Source: Actinocatenispora rupis (GTDB lineage Bacteria > Actinomycetota > Actinomycetes > Mycobacteriales > Micromonosporaceae). From it: a stretch of 64,000 nucleotides of DNA. This document shows, piece after piece, positions 34,315 to 45,390 of the stretch (the stretch's first letter is position 1; each line of letters opens with the position of its first letter). The position numbers were made by a program, and so were the translations under genes. The notes beneath the pieces are model-generated. The model searched no databases and was not told where the DNA came from. It saw nothing but the letters and a program-made list of their open reading frames with translations. Where the stretch lies: assembly GCF_016861975.1 (NCBI RefSeq), contig NZ_BOMB01000008.1, positions 174,152 to 238,151 on the forward strand, given 5' to 3'.

Positions 34315-34493
34315 CGCAGCCCGAGGCGACTGGCTCCGGCCCGGCGCGGCTCCGACCTCAGGTCGGGGCCGCGCCGCCGTCCGTCCGACCGGGCAATGTC
34401 GCCGGGATCGCGCCGGTCTTCGGGATCGCGCTGCGGCATCAGGCCCGCTGTGCCGCAACCGGCTCCCGGCCACCCGCCGCGGGTACGCATCCC

Positions 34494-35606
34494 TCAGCGG
34501 TCGCGGGCCAGCTCGTACTGGACGTCGTCGATCCGGGTACCGCGCGGTCCGGGCCGGCGGGACAGTTGGACGCCGACCCGGCGGAACCCGGCCCGTTCGA
34601 GTACGGCCTGGGAACCGGTGTTGTCGAGGGCGGCGCCGGCCTCCAGTCGGGCGAGTCCGGCGTGTTCGAAGGCCCATTCGGCGAGCAGCCGTACGGCGCG
34701 GGTCGCGTAGCCGCGGCCGCGCCAGTCCCGGGCCAGGTGGTAGCCGATCATGCCGGTGGCGGTGACGGGCTCGGTGTAGAGCAGGAGGATCTCGCCGGCG
34801 TACCGGTCGCTGGGTGCGTCGCGGATGGTGAGCCGGGCGGCGGCGCCGGCGAGCCACTGGCTCTGCGCCGTACCGCAGCTCTCGCGTACCTGGTCGAGGG
34901 TGGGCGGCAGCGGCGGTACGGAGGACTCGTACACGTCGGGCAGTCGCTGCGCGGCGTACGCGTCGGCGGTGTCCGCGGGGCCGAGCGGGTGCAGCGCGAC
35001 GACCCCGTCGGACAGTTCGTCGCCGGGCAGGTCGGGCAGCAGCCGCGGGGTCGGGCCGGGCGGGTCGGTGGCGAGCCGCGCCCACAGGACCATGTCGTAC
35101 CGGGTGCCGTCGGGTCGGCTGCCGCCGCCGCGTTCGACGCCTTCCCGGCGGTACCCGGCGGCGAGGGCGACGCGCTGGCTGCCCGGGTTGTCGGGCGCGG
35201 CGAGCAGTTCGAGGCGGGCGATGCCGTGCCGGAGCGCCCAGTCGGTGACCGCGGTGACGGCCTCGGCGGCGTACCCGTGGCCGCGTGCCCACGGCGCGAG
35301 CCAGTACGCGATCTCGGCGTCGGTCCGGCGCGGCGACACGTGCTGGAGGTACACGCCGCCGAGGAGGCGGTCGTCGGTCCCGTCGGCCACCGCGAACCCG
35401 GCGCCGCCGGCGGCCCACCGGCCCGGCGTCTCGACGTCCCGCCAGGCCACCGCCTCGGCAGTACCGAACGGCTCCGGCGTGTACGGCAGGAAACGCCGTA
35501 CCCGCTCGTCGCGCATCGCCGTGACGAGATCGTCGAGGTCGCCCTCCGCGGGCGCCCTCAGCAACAGCCGGGCGGTACGCAGCTTGTCGGTCGGCAGCTC
35601 GCCCAT
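34494..35606 (-). CDS. double GNAT (RimJ/RimL-type) acetyltransferase
   Basis: 370 residues from ATG 35606 (GGGGAGG upstream). Two complete GNAT domains in tandem (about 5-180 and 200-365), each with the Q/RxxGxG/A acetyl-CoA loop region (ARGHGYAAEAV; RGRGYATRAV) and RimJ-like GIARLE/GLARLE strands. Transfers acetyl from acetyl-CoA to a protein N-terminus or small amine; substrate unknown. Same architecture as the gene at 36702-37835 on the other side of the GST-like gene. Confidence 0.82.
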   Translation of the reverse strand: MGELPTDKLRTARLLLRAPAEGDLDDLVTAMRDERVRRFLPYTPEPFGTAEAVAWRDVETPGRWAAGGAGFAVADGTDDRLLGGVYLQHVSPRRTDAEIAYWLAPWARGHGYAAEAVTAVTDWALRHGIARLELLAAPDNPGSQRVALAAGYRREGVERGGGSRPDGTRYDMVLWARLATDPPGPTPRLLPDLPGDELSDGVVALHPLGPADTADAYAAQRLPDVYESSVPPLPPTLDQVRESCGTAQSQWLAGAAARLTIRDAPSDRYAGEILLLYTEPVTATGMIGYHLARDWRGRGYATRAVRLLAEWAFEHAGLARLEAGAALDNTGSQAVLERAGFRRVGVQLSRRPGPRGTRIDDVQYELARDR

Positions 35607-35699
35607 CCACACCTCCCCAGGTACCGGAACGGGCGTATGTTGCACGATCCCATCCACTTTTCTGGTGCGCGGCGCGCCGTGGTGCGGCAGTCTGGCGGT

Positions 35700-36698
35700 A
35701 TGAGTACCGCCGAGGTCCATTCCGCCTCACCTGCGGACGCCGCCCAGTTCGGTCGGGAGACCGGGTCGGGCGGCCAGTTCGTCCGCCAGCCGAACCGTTT
35801 CACCGACCGGGTCACCCGCGACTCGCGGTCCGCGCCCGGGGAGGGCCCGGACGACGAGGGCCGGTGGCCGGTCGAGCCCGGACGTTACCGGCTGGTCGTG
35901 TCCCTCGCGTGTCCTTGGGCGCATCGTTCGGTCATCGACCGGGAGCTGCTCGGGCTCCAGGACGCCATCTCGCTCGCCATCGTCGACCCGATCCGGGACG
36001 AGCGGGGCTGGCGCTTCACCCTCGACGAGGGCGGCCGGGATCCGGTGCTCGGCATCGGCTTCCTGTCCGAGGCGTACCTGGCGACCGACGACGAGTACCA
36101 GGGGCGGGTGACGGTGCCGGCGCTGGTGGACACGAAGACCGGCCGGGTCGTCACGAACGACTATCCGCAGCTGTCGCTCGACCTGTCGACCGAGTGGGTC
36201 GACCTGCACGCGCCGGGCGCGCCCGACCTGTACCCGGAGAAGCTGCGGGCCGAGATGGACCCGCTGATGCAGGAGATCTTCGCCGACGTCAACAACGGCG
36301 TGTACAAGGCGGGTTTCGCCACCGGCCAGCGCGCGTACGAGGACGCCTACGACGCGCTGTTCGACCGGCTCGACGTGCTGGAGGACCGGCTCGCCGACCG
36401 CCGGTACCTGATGGGCGACGCGATCACCGAGGCCGACGTGCGGCTGTTCACCACGCTGGTGCGGTTCGACGCGGTCTACCACAACCACTTCCGGTGCAAC
36501 CGGCAGAAGCTGACCGAGTTCATCAACCTCTGGGCGTACGCCCGCGACCTGTACCAGACGCACGGGTTCGGCGACACGGTCGACTTCGACCACATCAAGC
36601 GCCACTACTACCTGACCCACGACAAGATCAACCCGACCGGCATCGTGCCGAAGGGGCCCGACGCGCTCCGCTGGCTCACCCCGCACGCCCGCGGCTGA
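35700..36698 (+). CDS. glutathionyl-hydroquinone reductase-like (GST omega family)
   Basis: 332 residues from ATG 35700. A thioredoxin-fold N-terminal part with catalytic CPWAHR and a helical GST C-terminal part (YLMGDAITEADVRLFTTLVRFD) match the YqjG/ECM4 family, which reduce glutathionyl-hydroquinones by forming a mixed disulfide at the Cys. Actinobacteria use mycothiol, so the actual thiol is probably mycothiol. Cytoplasmic. Diverges from the double-GNAT gene with 93 bp between. Confidence 0.93.
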   Translation: MSTAEVHSASPADAAQFGRETGSGGQFVRQPNRFTDRVTRDSRSAPGEGPDDEGRWPVEPGRYRLVVSLACPWAHRSVIDRELLGLQDAISLAIVDPIRDERGWRFTLDEGGRDPVLGIGFLSEAYLATDDEYQGRVTVPALVDTKTGRVVTNDYPQLSLDLSTEWVDLHAPGAPDLYPEKLRAEMDPLMQEIFADVNNGVYKAGFATGQRAYEDAYDALFDRLDVLEDRLADRRYLMGDAITEADVRLFTTLVRFDAVYHNHFRCNRQKLTEFINLWAYARDLYQTHGFGDTVDFDHIKRHYYLTHDKINPTGIVPKGPDALRWLTPHARG

Positions 36699-36701
36699 CC
36701 G

Positions 36702-37835
36702 TCAGTCGGTACTCAGGCGCGCGCCGTACCAGGTGTCGACGGGGACGCCACGTTGCAGGTGGTGTCCCCGTTCGGTGCCCTCGACGGTGAAGCCGGCCTT
36801 CTCCGCGACGCGCCGGGACGCCGGGTTCGCCACGAACGCGCGCCACTCGACCCGGTCCAGCGCGAGCGCCGCGTACGCCCAGTCGCACAGGGCGCGCAGC
36901 GCGGTCGTCGCGACGCCGCGGCCGCGGGCCCACGGCGCGACCGAGTAGCCGACCTCGCCGACCCGCGCCGGGTACCCGTCCAGCCGCAGCTCGAACGTGC
37001 CGAGGAACCGCCCGGTCGGCGCCGCCGCCGCGAACACCACCCCGGTACCGCCGCGCCAGCAGTCCGCCGCGTACCGGACGAAGAACTCGGCGTCCGACTC
37101 CTGGTACGGCACGGGAATGCCGGTGTTCGCGACGGTCTCCGGATCCCGCGAGGTCCGCACCAGGTGCGGCACGTCGCCGGGCCCGAGCGCCCGCAGTACG
37201 AGGGTGCCCGCGTCGACGGTCGGCTGCGCGCCGGAGTACGTGCGGGCCTGTCGGGCGGCGCGGGCCAGCCGTACGTCGTCCGGGCCGGCGTCGCGCAGTT
37301 CGCCGGGCAGCATGCCGGCCAGCCAGCCGTCGACCGGATCGCCCTCCCCGCCGTGCGGGCGGAGGCCGGCCCGGGTGACGCCCTCCATCCGCATCCCGAG
37401 CCGCAGCGCGACCAGCCGGGACGCGTGGTTGCCGACCACCGCGCGCCAGCCCAGCCGGCGCAGCCCGAGCGCGTCGAACCCCCACCGCGCCGCCAGCCGC
37501 CCGGCCCGTTCGGCGACGCGCCGGCCGCGGGCCCACGGCGCCGTCCAGTACCCGAGGTCGGCGCCGCGGCGGGCCGGTTCGAGGTGCAGCGCCGTCGAGC
37601 CGAGCAGCTCCCCGCCGTCCGCGTCGAACACGCCGAACGGGGTGCCGGTGCCCGCCGCCCACGCCCCGGCCGCACCCGTCACGAACGCCTCCGCGTCGCC
37701 CCTCCCGTACGGGACGGGCACGGTCGTCCAGCGCGCGATCTCCGGGTCCTGGCAGGCGCCGAGCACGGCGTCCGCGTCGGTCGGTCGCCAGCAGCGCAGC
37801 AGCAGGCCGTCGCCGGCCAGGTCGACAGGGTCCAT
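36702..37835 (-). CDS. second double GNAT acetyltransferase
   Basis: 377 residues from ATG 37835 (AGGAT upstream). Tandem GNAT domains (about 5-180, 205-375) with YWTAPWARGRRV and YSVAPWARGRGVATTALRAL acetyl-CoA motifs; the second domain is canonical, the first has RxxxxR (RRVAERAG) in place of the GxG/A loop and may be inactive. Converges on the GST-like gene, leaving only 3 nt between stops. Substrate unknown. Confidence 0.82.
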   Translation of the reverse strand: MDPVDLAGDGLLLRCWRPTDADAVLGACQDPEIARWTTVPVPYGRGDAEAFVTGAAGAWAAGTGTPFGVFDADGGELLGSTALHLEPARRGADLGYWTAPWARGRRVAERAGRLAARWGFDALGLRRLGWRAVVGNHASRLVALRLGMRMEGVTRAGLRPHGGEGDPVDGWLAGMLPGELRDAGPDDVRLARAARQARTYSGAQPTVDAGTLVLRALGPGDVPHLVRTSRDPETVANTGIPVPYQESDAEFFVRYAADCWRGGTGVVFAAAAPTGRFLGTFELRLDGYPARVGEVGYSVAPWARGRGVATTALRALCDWAYAALALDRVEWRAFVANPASRRVAEKAGFTVEGTERGHHLQRGVPVDTWYGARLSTD

Positions 37836-37996
37836 GGGCGGATCCTGCCGCGCCCGCCGGCGCACCGGAACCGATTTCGCCGCGGCACCGTCCGGGTGTG
37901 TGCACTCACCCCGGGTACGCACGCGCGGTTCGGCCCGGACGCTTCCGCCGGAGTACCCGGGCACGGCAGACTCGAAGACCACGGACGGAGGCGCCG

Positions 37997-38326
37997 ATGC
38001 CCGACACACAGGCCAGAGAAGCCCAGCCGGTACGCGCCGGGCGCGCGGTGACCGTCGCCCGGGCGTACGCGGCGAAGTGGATCATGACGGCGGCGCTGGT
38101 GGTGGCGCTGCTGCTGGGGCTCGGGGCGGTCCTGGTCGGTTTCGGCGCCAACCGCCACAACGTCCTGGTCAGTACGCTCGTGTCCGTGGACGGGTGGCTC
38201 GCCGGGCCGTTCGGTGACCTGTTCACGTACGCCGACCCGGTCCGGCAGAGCCTCGTGAACTGGGTGATCGCGGCCGCGGCGTACCTCGTGGCGGGCGGTA
38301 TTCTCTCCCGACTGGTCCGTCCGTGA
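37997..38326 (+). CDS. small membrane protein
   Basis: 109 residues from ATG 37997 with GGAG 6 nt upstream. Two membrane segments (WIMTAALVVALLLGLGAVLVGF and LVNWVIAAAAYLVAGGIL) separated by a soluble loop. It lies directly upstream of secA in the same direction with 175 bp between, which should contain the secA promoter (TACGAT at 38460-38465). Function unknown. Confidence 0.7.
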   Translation: MPDTQAREAQPVRAGRAVTVARAYAAKWIMTAALVVALLLGLGAVLVGFGANRHNVLVSTLVSVDGWLAGPFGDLFTYADPVRQSLVNWVIAAAAYLVAGGILSRLVRP

Positions 38327-38501
38327 CGGTGCGTGCCGCCGGCTCCGCGCGACGACTCGCGGGCCGATTGTTCCGTGATGAACGTCCGGATCTGGTAGCA
38401 ACGTCATGTTCGGGTGACGATCTGACGGCAGGAGTGTGCCGGAGCGCCGTCGCCCTGCCTACGATGGTCGCCGGAGAACAGCCCCCAGGGAGCGTTGAGA
38501 A

Positions 38502-41468
<2,967 letters not shown>

Positions 41469-41588
41469 TTCCAGCGGGACGAGTGGTGGCGACGGTCGTC
41501 ATCGGGCTTGGCTTGACGGCCCGGTGACGGCCCGGACGGCCCAGCGGCGGCCCCACAAGTCCACAGAGGACAGTCCAGAACGTCCCCG

Positions 41589-41622
41589 GTGATGCCCTGG
41601 CCCGACCCGGCCGGGGCATCAC
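41589..41622 (+). terminator. secA terminator
   Basis: GTGATGCCC (41589-41597) pairs with GGGCATCAC (41614-41622), about 120 nt past the secA stop. Confidence 0.7.
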
Positions 41623-41669
41623 TGTCGGCGGGGCCTGGGGGCCGACTGAACGGACGATTGTCGCTGCTC

Positions 41670-42188
41670 GTGACCCCCGAGATCATCGGTCGGTGTTCCT
41701 GCGCTGGATGTTCCGTGGCCGCGGCCGGCTCCGCGTACTGCGTGGTCATGGTGGGCCTGACCTTCGTGCCGTGGCTGCCGCCGTTCAGCGGGTGGGTGGT
41801 CCTGCCGGCCGTGGTGACCGCTGCCCCGTGCTTCTTCACCGCGCTGTTCCTGGGGATCCTCCACAGTCGGGGACTACCGGGCTCGTCGGTGCCGTACCTG
41901 ATCGGGTCGGTGCCGACCCGACTGCGGGTGGCCGGCCTGGCCGTCGCGTTCGGGTGCTTCCTGGTGATCGTGCTGACCGCACCGAGCATCAACAGGTTTG
42001 GAGTTGGCGTCGTGGACGGCCACCACGGACACCGACCGGACACGGTCATCGGCCGGACCGAGTACGAACGGCAGCTGCGGTACGACTTCCGCGTGGGCTT
42101 CTGTGCCGCCGGCTGGTTCACCGCGCTGCCTGGTCTCATGATCGCGGGTGCCGCCCAGCACAGGGCCGAAGGTGAAGCCGGCTCCTGA
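41670..42188 (+). CDS. hypothetical membrane protein
   Basis: 172 residues if started at GTG 41670, which lies 8 nt after GATTGT (leaderless pattern); upstream in-frame starts overlap the secA terminator and are rejected. Three or four hydrophobic stretches (VVMVGLTFVPWLPPF; WVVLPAVVTAAPCFFTALFLGI; VAGLAVAFGCFLVIVLT; WFTALPGLMIAGAA). No recognised domain. Confidence 0.5.
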   Translation: MTPEIIGRCSCAGCSVAAAGSAYCVVMVGLTFVPWLPPFSGWVVLPAVVTAAPCFFTALFLGILHSRGLPGSSVPYLIGSVPTRLRVAGLAVAFGCFLVIVLTAPSINRFGVGVVDGHHGHRPDTVIGRTEYERQLRYDFRVGFCAAGWFTALPGLMIAGAAQHRAEGEAGS

Positions 42189-42284
42189 GCTGCTGCACCG
42201 GCCGCGTACGCCGACCACCGGCAACACAGCCAAGGTGGCCCCGGGGTTGGGCCGACCGGCGTTCCGGCCGTGGCGTTAGTCGCC

Positions 42285-42518
42285 CTAACAGAGATGGTAT
42301 TTGCCGGTCCCGCGGCGAAGGGCGCGCCACTGTACGAACACCCGGAGGCAGCAGGCGGCGAACAGGAAGGTGAGCATGGCGAGCAGCCGACCCAGCCATT
42401 CGTTCGAGGCCACCACGAAGAGCAGCAGAGTCACCACGGCAGACGCGATGGCGGCAGCGCCGAAACCGATCGTGACAGCAAGAGTGACGTGCCGTTCGAC
42501 GGCTGGCGAGATGATCAT
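42285..42518 (-). CDS. small two-helix membrane protein
   Basis: 77 residues, ATG 42518. Two hydrophobic segments (AVTIGFGAAAIASAVVTLLLFVV and LAMLTFLFAACCLRVFVQW). TACAAC lies 6 nt before the ATG, a weak leaderless signal. No known family; convergent with the preceding membrane protein gene. Confidence 0.5.
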   Translation of the reverse strand: MIISPAVERHVTLAVTIGFGAAAIASAVVTLLLFVVASNEWLGRLLAMLTFLFAACCLRVFVQWRALRRGTGKYHLC

Positions 42519-42593
42519 GACCTAGTTGTACCCCCTTTGCACACGCCGCATGCAGCCGCGATCGGCGCCGCATCCGCCCGACTTCGCGTACGG

Positions 42594-43205
42594 TCAGGGA
42601 TCGAGGGTGGTGATGCGTTCGCGGAGCTGTTCCTCGGCGGTGTCGGCGTCGGTCCACAGGTCGAACCAGACCCGACTGGTGGCGCCGTCGGGCCGGTCGA
42701 GGCCGGCGACGGCGATGCTGTGGACGCCCCACAGCACGTCGAACCGGTCGGGCGAGTCGACGCCGACGGCGAACGGTGCGGCGAGCGCGGCGCGGGTGAC
42801 GACGATCCGGTCGGGATCCTCGGGTCGACGCCGGCCGGCGGTGAGGTAGCGCGGCTCCTCGGTGATCCTCATCCACCGTACGGCCGCGCCCGGTACCTGT
42901 TCGTCGAGGATCTCGGCGACGGACTGCCGGAGCGCCGCGGCCGGGTCGTCGCCGAGCCAGTCGAGCCAGTGGCCGCCGTCGGTGAGCGCGGTGAAGTCGT
43001 CCTGGACCGTCCCGTACCGCGGGTTGGGCTCGAACTCGCCGGTGAGCCGTCCGTCGGCGCCGACCCGCCAGACGCCGCGGACGGCTTCGCCCGGCACGTA
43101 CCCGTCGGGGTCGCCGATCAGCGTGCCGTCGATCTCGGCGACGAGCTCCGCGGGCGGCTCCCGGCGTGCCGTGGTGCCGTCCGCGGGTTCCGGTGGTGTG
43201 GTCAT
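42594..43205 (-). CDS. hypothetical protein
   Basis: 203 residues from ATG 43205 (AGGA 8 nt upstream; ATG 43214 is an alternative). Acidic, soluble; strands such as GVWRVGADGRLTGEFEPNPRYG and FDVLWGVHSIAVAGLDRPDG suggest a mixed alpha/beta fold. No domain recognised. Single gene between two others on the same strand. Confidence 0.6.
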   Translation of the reverse strand: MTTPPEPADGTTARREPPAELVAEIDGTLIGDPDGYVPGEAVRGVWRVGADGRLTGEFEPNPRYGTVQDDFTALTDGGHWLDWLGDDPAAALRQSVAEILDEQVPGAAVRWMRITEEPRYLTAGRRRPEDPDRIVVTRAALAAPFAVGVDSPDRFDVLWGVHSIAVAGLDRPDGATSRVWFDLWTDADTAEEQLRERITTLDP

Positions 43206-43258
43206 GATCGCCATCCTGGCACCGACCCACCAGCGCGTACGGTGCCGGTCCGGCGGCC

Positions 43259-43310
43259 GGGGCGCCGGACCGTACGACTGTCCGATGTGGACGGTACGGC
43301 CCGGCGCCCC
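43259..43310 (-). terminator. terminator of the lamin-tail gene
   Basis: Arms 43259-43275 and 43294-43310 pair over 17 bp with one mismatch, starting 9 nt past the stop (43319) in the minus direction. Confidence 0.75.
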
Positions 43311-43318
43311 GTGGTGCG

Positions 43319-43774
43319 TCAGCAGTTCTTGTATCCGGAGCCGCGGCTGGTCCAGCGGCACGTGTCGACCGTCGTACCGTGCGAGGTCTTCAGCGTCGCG
43401 GTGTCCCCGGTGTTGTTCCAGATGTACGCCCGGCTGCCCCAGTACCGGTTGGCGCTGGTGTTGGTGCCGCGCCCGGTGTGCACGGTGACGGTCTTCCCCG
43501 GCCCGAGCCGGAAGCTGCCGAACGTGTACACGTGCCGCGACGCGTCCCGCAGCGTCCACCCGGTCAACGTCACCGTGGTACGCCCCGTGTTGCGGACGTG
43601 CACCCACTCGGCGTTCAGGCTGGTGTTGCTGCGGTTGTCGGTCCCCGGCGAGTCGTACTGGATGCGGCCGAAGGAGATGGTGCCGGCGGCCTGGGCGGGC
43701 GCGGCGGCGGTGAGGGCGACGCCGAGCATGGTCGCGGCGGCGGCGACCGCCACGGCGGCGGTGCGGACTGTCAT
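43319..43774 (-). CDS. secreted lamin-tail-domain protein
   Basis: 151 residues from ATG 43774 (GGGAG upstream). A Sec signal (MTVRTAAVAVAAAATMLGVALTAAAPAQA, cleaved after AQA) precedes one lamin tail domain (about 32-151; ISFGRIQYDSPGTDNRSNTS; WTLRDASRHVYTFGSF; TVTVHTGRGTNTSANRYWG). Bacterial LTD domains are extracellular beta-sandwich modules, usually fused to nucleases or hydrolases; here the domain stands alone. Two Cys near the C-terminus could form a disulfide. Role unknown, perhaps binding. Confidence 0.85.
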   Translation of the reverse strand: MTVRTAAVAVAAAATMLGVALTAAAPAQAAGTISFGRIQYDSPGTDNRSNTSLNAEWVHVRNTGRTTVTLTGWTLRDASRHVYTFGSFRLGPGKTVTVHTGRGTNTSANRYWGSRAYIWNNTGDTATLKTSHGTTVDTCRWTSRGSGYKNC

Positions 43775-44220
43775 TCACGAACTCCCGGGTTCACGTACGT
43801 CGGCACTGCGGTGGGTACCGCAACATGCGCCGTACGTTATGGGTGCCCGGCGCCGGTGGGGGCCCGCCGATCGGCCGCAGTTGGTCCGCCGTCGGAACGT
43901 CCGGGTTCGCCGTTCCGGCAGGTGCAATCCGCCGTTCGGGCGGTCCGTCCGCAGTGGTCGCAGCCACTGTCGGATGACCGTCACGACCCCTTTTCCGTAC
44001 CCGACGGGCTTGTAGCGTGCGAAAAGATCCACTCACCGTGGAGTGGACTTCGGTGCGGCGTACCCGGTTGGCCGGTCCTTCTGGGTTAGCCTGGGATCAC
44101 TTTGGGGATAACGCACTCGCGGTCGGTTGCCCGCCGATGCCACACTCCATTGTGGAACTCGCAGGTCGAACGGCAGGTGGGAGCGCGCAGCGGTAGCGAC
44201 GTGGGGAGGAGGTGTCCGAG
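43775..44220. other. 446-bp intergenic region before the SepF-like gene
   Basis: No gene supported. It contains an inverted repeat TCCACTC (44028-44034)/GAGTGGA (44041-44047) and a CTTTTC...GAAAAG repeat. The right end must hold the promoter of the SepF-like gene. Confidence 0.5.
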
Positions 44221-44595
44221 ATGACCGCGGTGAACAGGTCACGGTCCTGGCTGGGGCTGGACCCAGACGAGCGGTACGACGACGCGGCGGAGCGGCAGTC
44301 CACGGACATCGCGCCGACGTCCTCCAGCGCCAGTGACGTCGCGGTGCCGGACCGGCGCCTCGCGACGATCCACCTCACGAGCTTCCATCAGGCGCGGACC
44401 GTGGGCGAGCGGTTCCGCGAGGGTGTCCCGGTGCTGATGGACCTGTCCGGGATGGACGAGGCCGGCGCCAAGCGGGTCGTCGACTTCGCCTCGGGTCTGG
44501 TGTTCGGGCTGCGCGGCGGCATGGACCGGATCGCGCCGCGGGTGTTCCTGGTCCTTCCGGCGGGCACCGAGCTGACCCGCGCGACGCCGCGCTGA
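44221..44595 (+). CDS. short SepF-like cell division protein
   Basis: 124 residues from ATG 44221 (AGGAGG 8 nt upstream). The C-terminal SepF/DUF552 domain is intact (SFHQARTVGERFREGVPVLM; MDEAGAKRVVDFASGLVFGL; RVFLV). The N-terminal amphipathic membrane-targeting helix and long linker of true SepF are reduced. In Streptomyces two short SepF-like proteins (SflA/SflB) exist beside SepF, which lies in the dcw cluster; this is probably of that type, modulating FtsZ ring or branching. No division gene is adjacent. Confidence 0.85.
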   Translation: MTAVNRSRSWLGLDPDERYDDAAERQSTDIAPTSSSASDVAVPDRRLATIHLTSFHQARTVGERFREGVPVLMDLSGMDEAGAKRVVDFASGLVFGLRGGMDRIAPRVFLVLPAGTELTRATPR

Positions 44596-44901
44596 GTCCG
44601 GGCGCCGCGTGGCGTCCAGTGGTCCGACAGATTCGTACAATTTCCGGCCGGCCGGCGCGGGACCGACGCTTGACGCGTTGTTCTCGCGCCGGTTTCGCCG
44701 AGCCGTCCGTACCACCAGTGTTCACTACAATGCGTATTCATCAATTCACTTACTAACGTCGATTGGCGCGCATCTCGGCCACGCTCAAATCGGGCCAGAA
44801 AGCGCACATCGTGACTTGACGCCCCCGATCATGGTCGGCAAACTGGCCCGACGGGCGCCCGTATTCATGAATACGTACCGCAATTAGAGGAGTACCCACA
44901 G
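44596..44901 (+). promoter_or_regulatory. A+T-rich regulatory region with perfect 14-bp palindrome
   Basis: Unusually A+T-rich for this chromosome (about 44700-44890). It holds the perfect palindrome GTATTCATGAATAC (44861-44874), a related half-site GTATTCATCAATTC (about 44730), and GAGGAG before the Gly-rich gene. The palindrome sits where an operator would block the transcript. Confidence 0.55.
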
Positions 44902-45195
44902 ATGAGCCTTGGTGGAATTCTGCCGCTGGACAACCTGGGTAACGTCACCCACGGCTCGGCCGGCGTCGACGCGGGCCCGCTGACCGGCGGTGCCGGCCTG
45001 GACCTGACCGGCACCTCGGCCGCCGGCCTGCACGGCCCGGCCGGCCTCAACGCCGGTGGCGACGTGAACCTGGTCGCGCAGAGCGCCCACGTGGGCGTCG
45101 GCGCTGCGGGCCACGAGGTCGTCGGTGTTGGCACCGACAGCCTGACCAGCGGTCACGCCGACGTGACCGTGCTCGACAACACCGTGAGCCTCTGA
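44902..45195 (+). CDS. Gly-rich small protein of unknown function
   Basis: 97 residues, ATG 44902 with GAGGAG 9 nt upstream. Composition is Gly/Ala/Val/Asp/His-rich with no Cys, no Lys, no Arg, no signal peptide and no membrane segment; alternating pattern (GVDAGPLTGGAGLDLTGT; VGVGAAGHEVVGVGTD) suggests a beta-rich or self-assembling chain. It is followed by two strong hairpins and then an ABC exporter. I do not recognise the family. Might be a structural or exported peptide. Confidence 0.65.
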   Translation: MSLGGILPLDNLGNVTHGSAGVDAGPLTGGAGLDLTGTSAAGLHGPAGLNAGGDVNLVAQSAHVGVGAAGHEVVGVGTDSLTSGHADVTVLDNTVSL

Positions 45196-45241
45196 GGCAT
45201 ACACACCCCCCGTGTGATGCACAGCGCCACCGCGTAACCGC

Positions 45242-45280
45242 AGCGTGCCGAGCAACCCGTACGGGTTCGACCGGCACGCT
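45242..45280 (+). terminator. hairpin after the Gly-rich gene
   Basis: Outer arms AGCGTGCCG (45242-45250) and CGGCACGCT (45272-45280) enclose the palindrome AACCCGTACGGGTT. Likely terminator of the Gly-rich gene. Confidence 0.7.
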
Positions 45281-45305
45281 CGTGGTGCGGTGGCCGGGTG
45301 GCGGT

Positions 45306-45348
45306 GTCATGGCACAGCCCGGGTCCCTGCCTTGGGCTGTGCCATGAC
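45306..45348 (+). terminator. perfect 15-bp hairpin before the ABC transporter
   Basis: GTCATGGCACAGCCC (45306-45320) pairs with GGGCTGTGCCATGAC (45334-45348). It lies 43 nt upstream of the ATPase gene, so it may be a second terminator, or an attenuator or mRNA-stabilising element. Confidence 0.65.
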
Positions 45349-45390
45349 CGCCTCACCCGACCGGGACGTACGGACGGGAGCAAGACGCCC

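Noticed and set aside
41589..41669. N-terminal part of the membrane ORF after secA
   Set aside because: It overlaps the secA terminator hairpin, so translation from there is unlikely.
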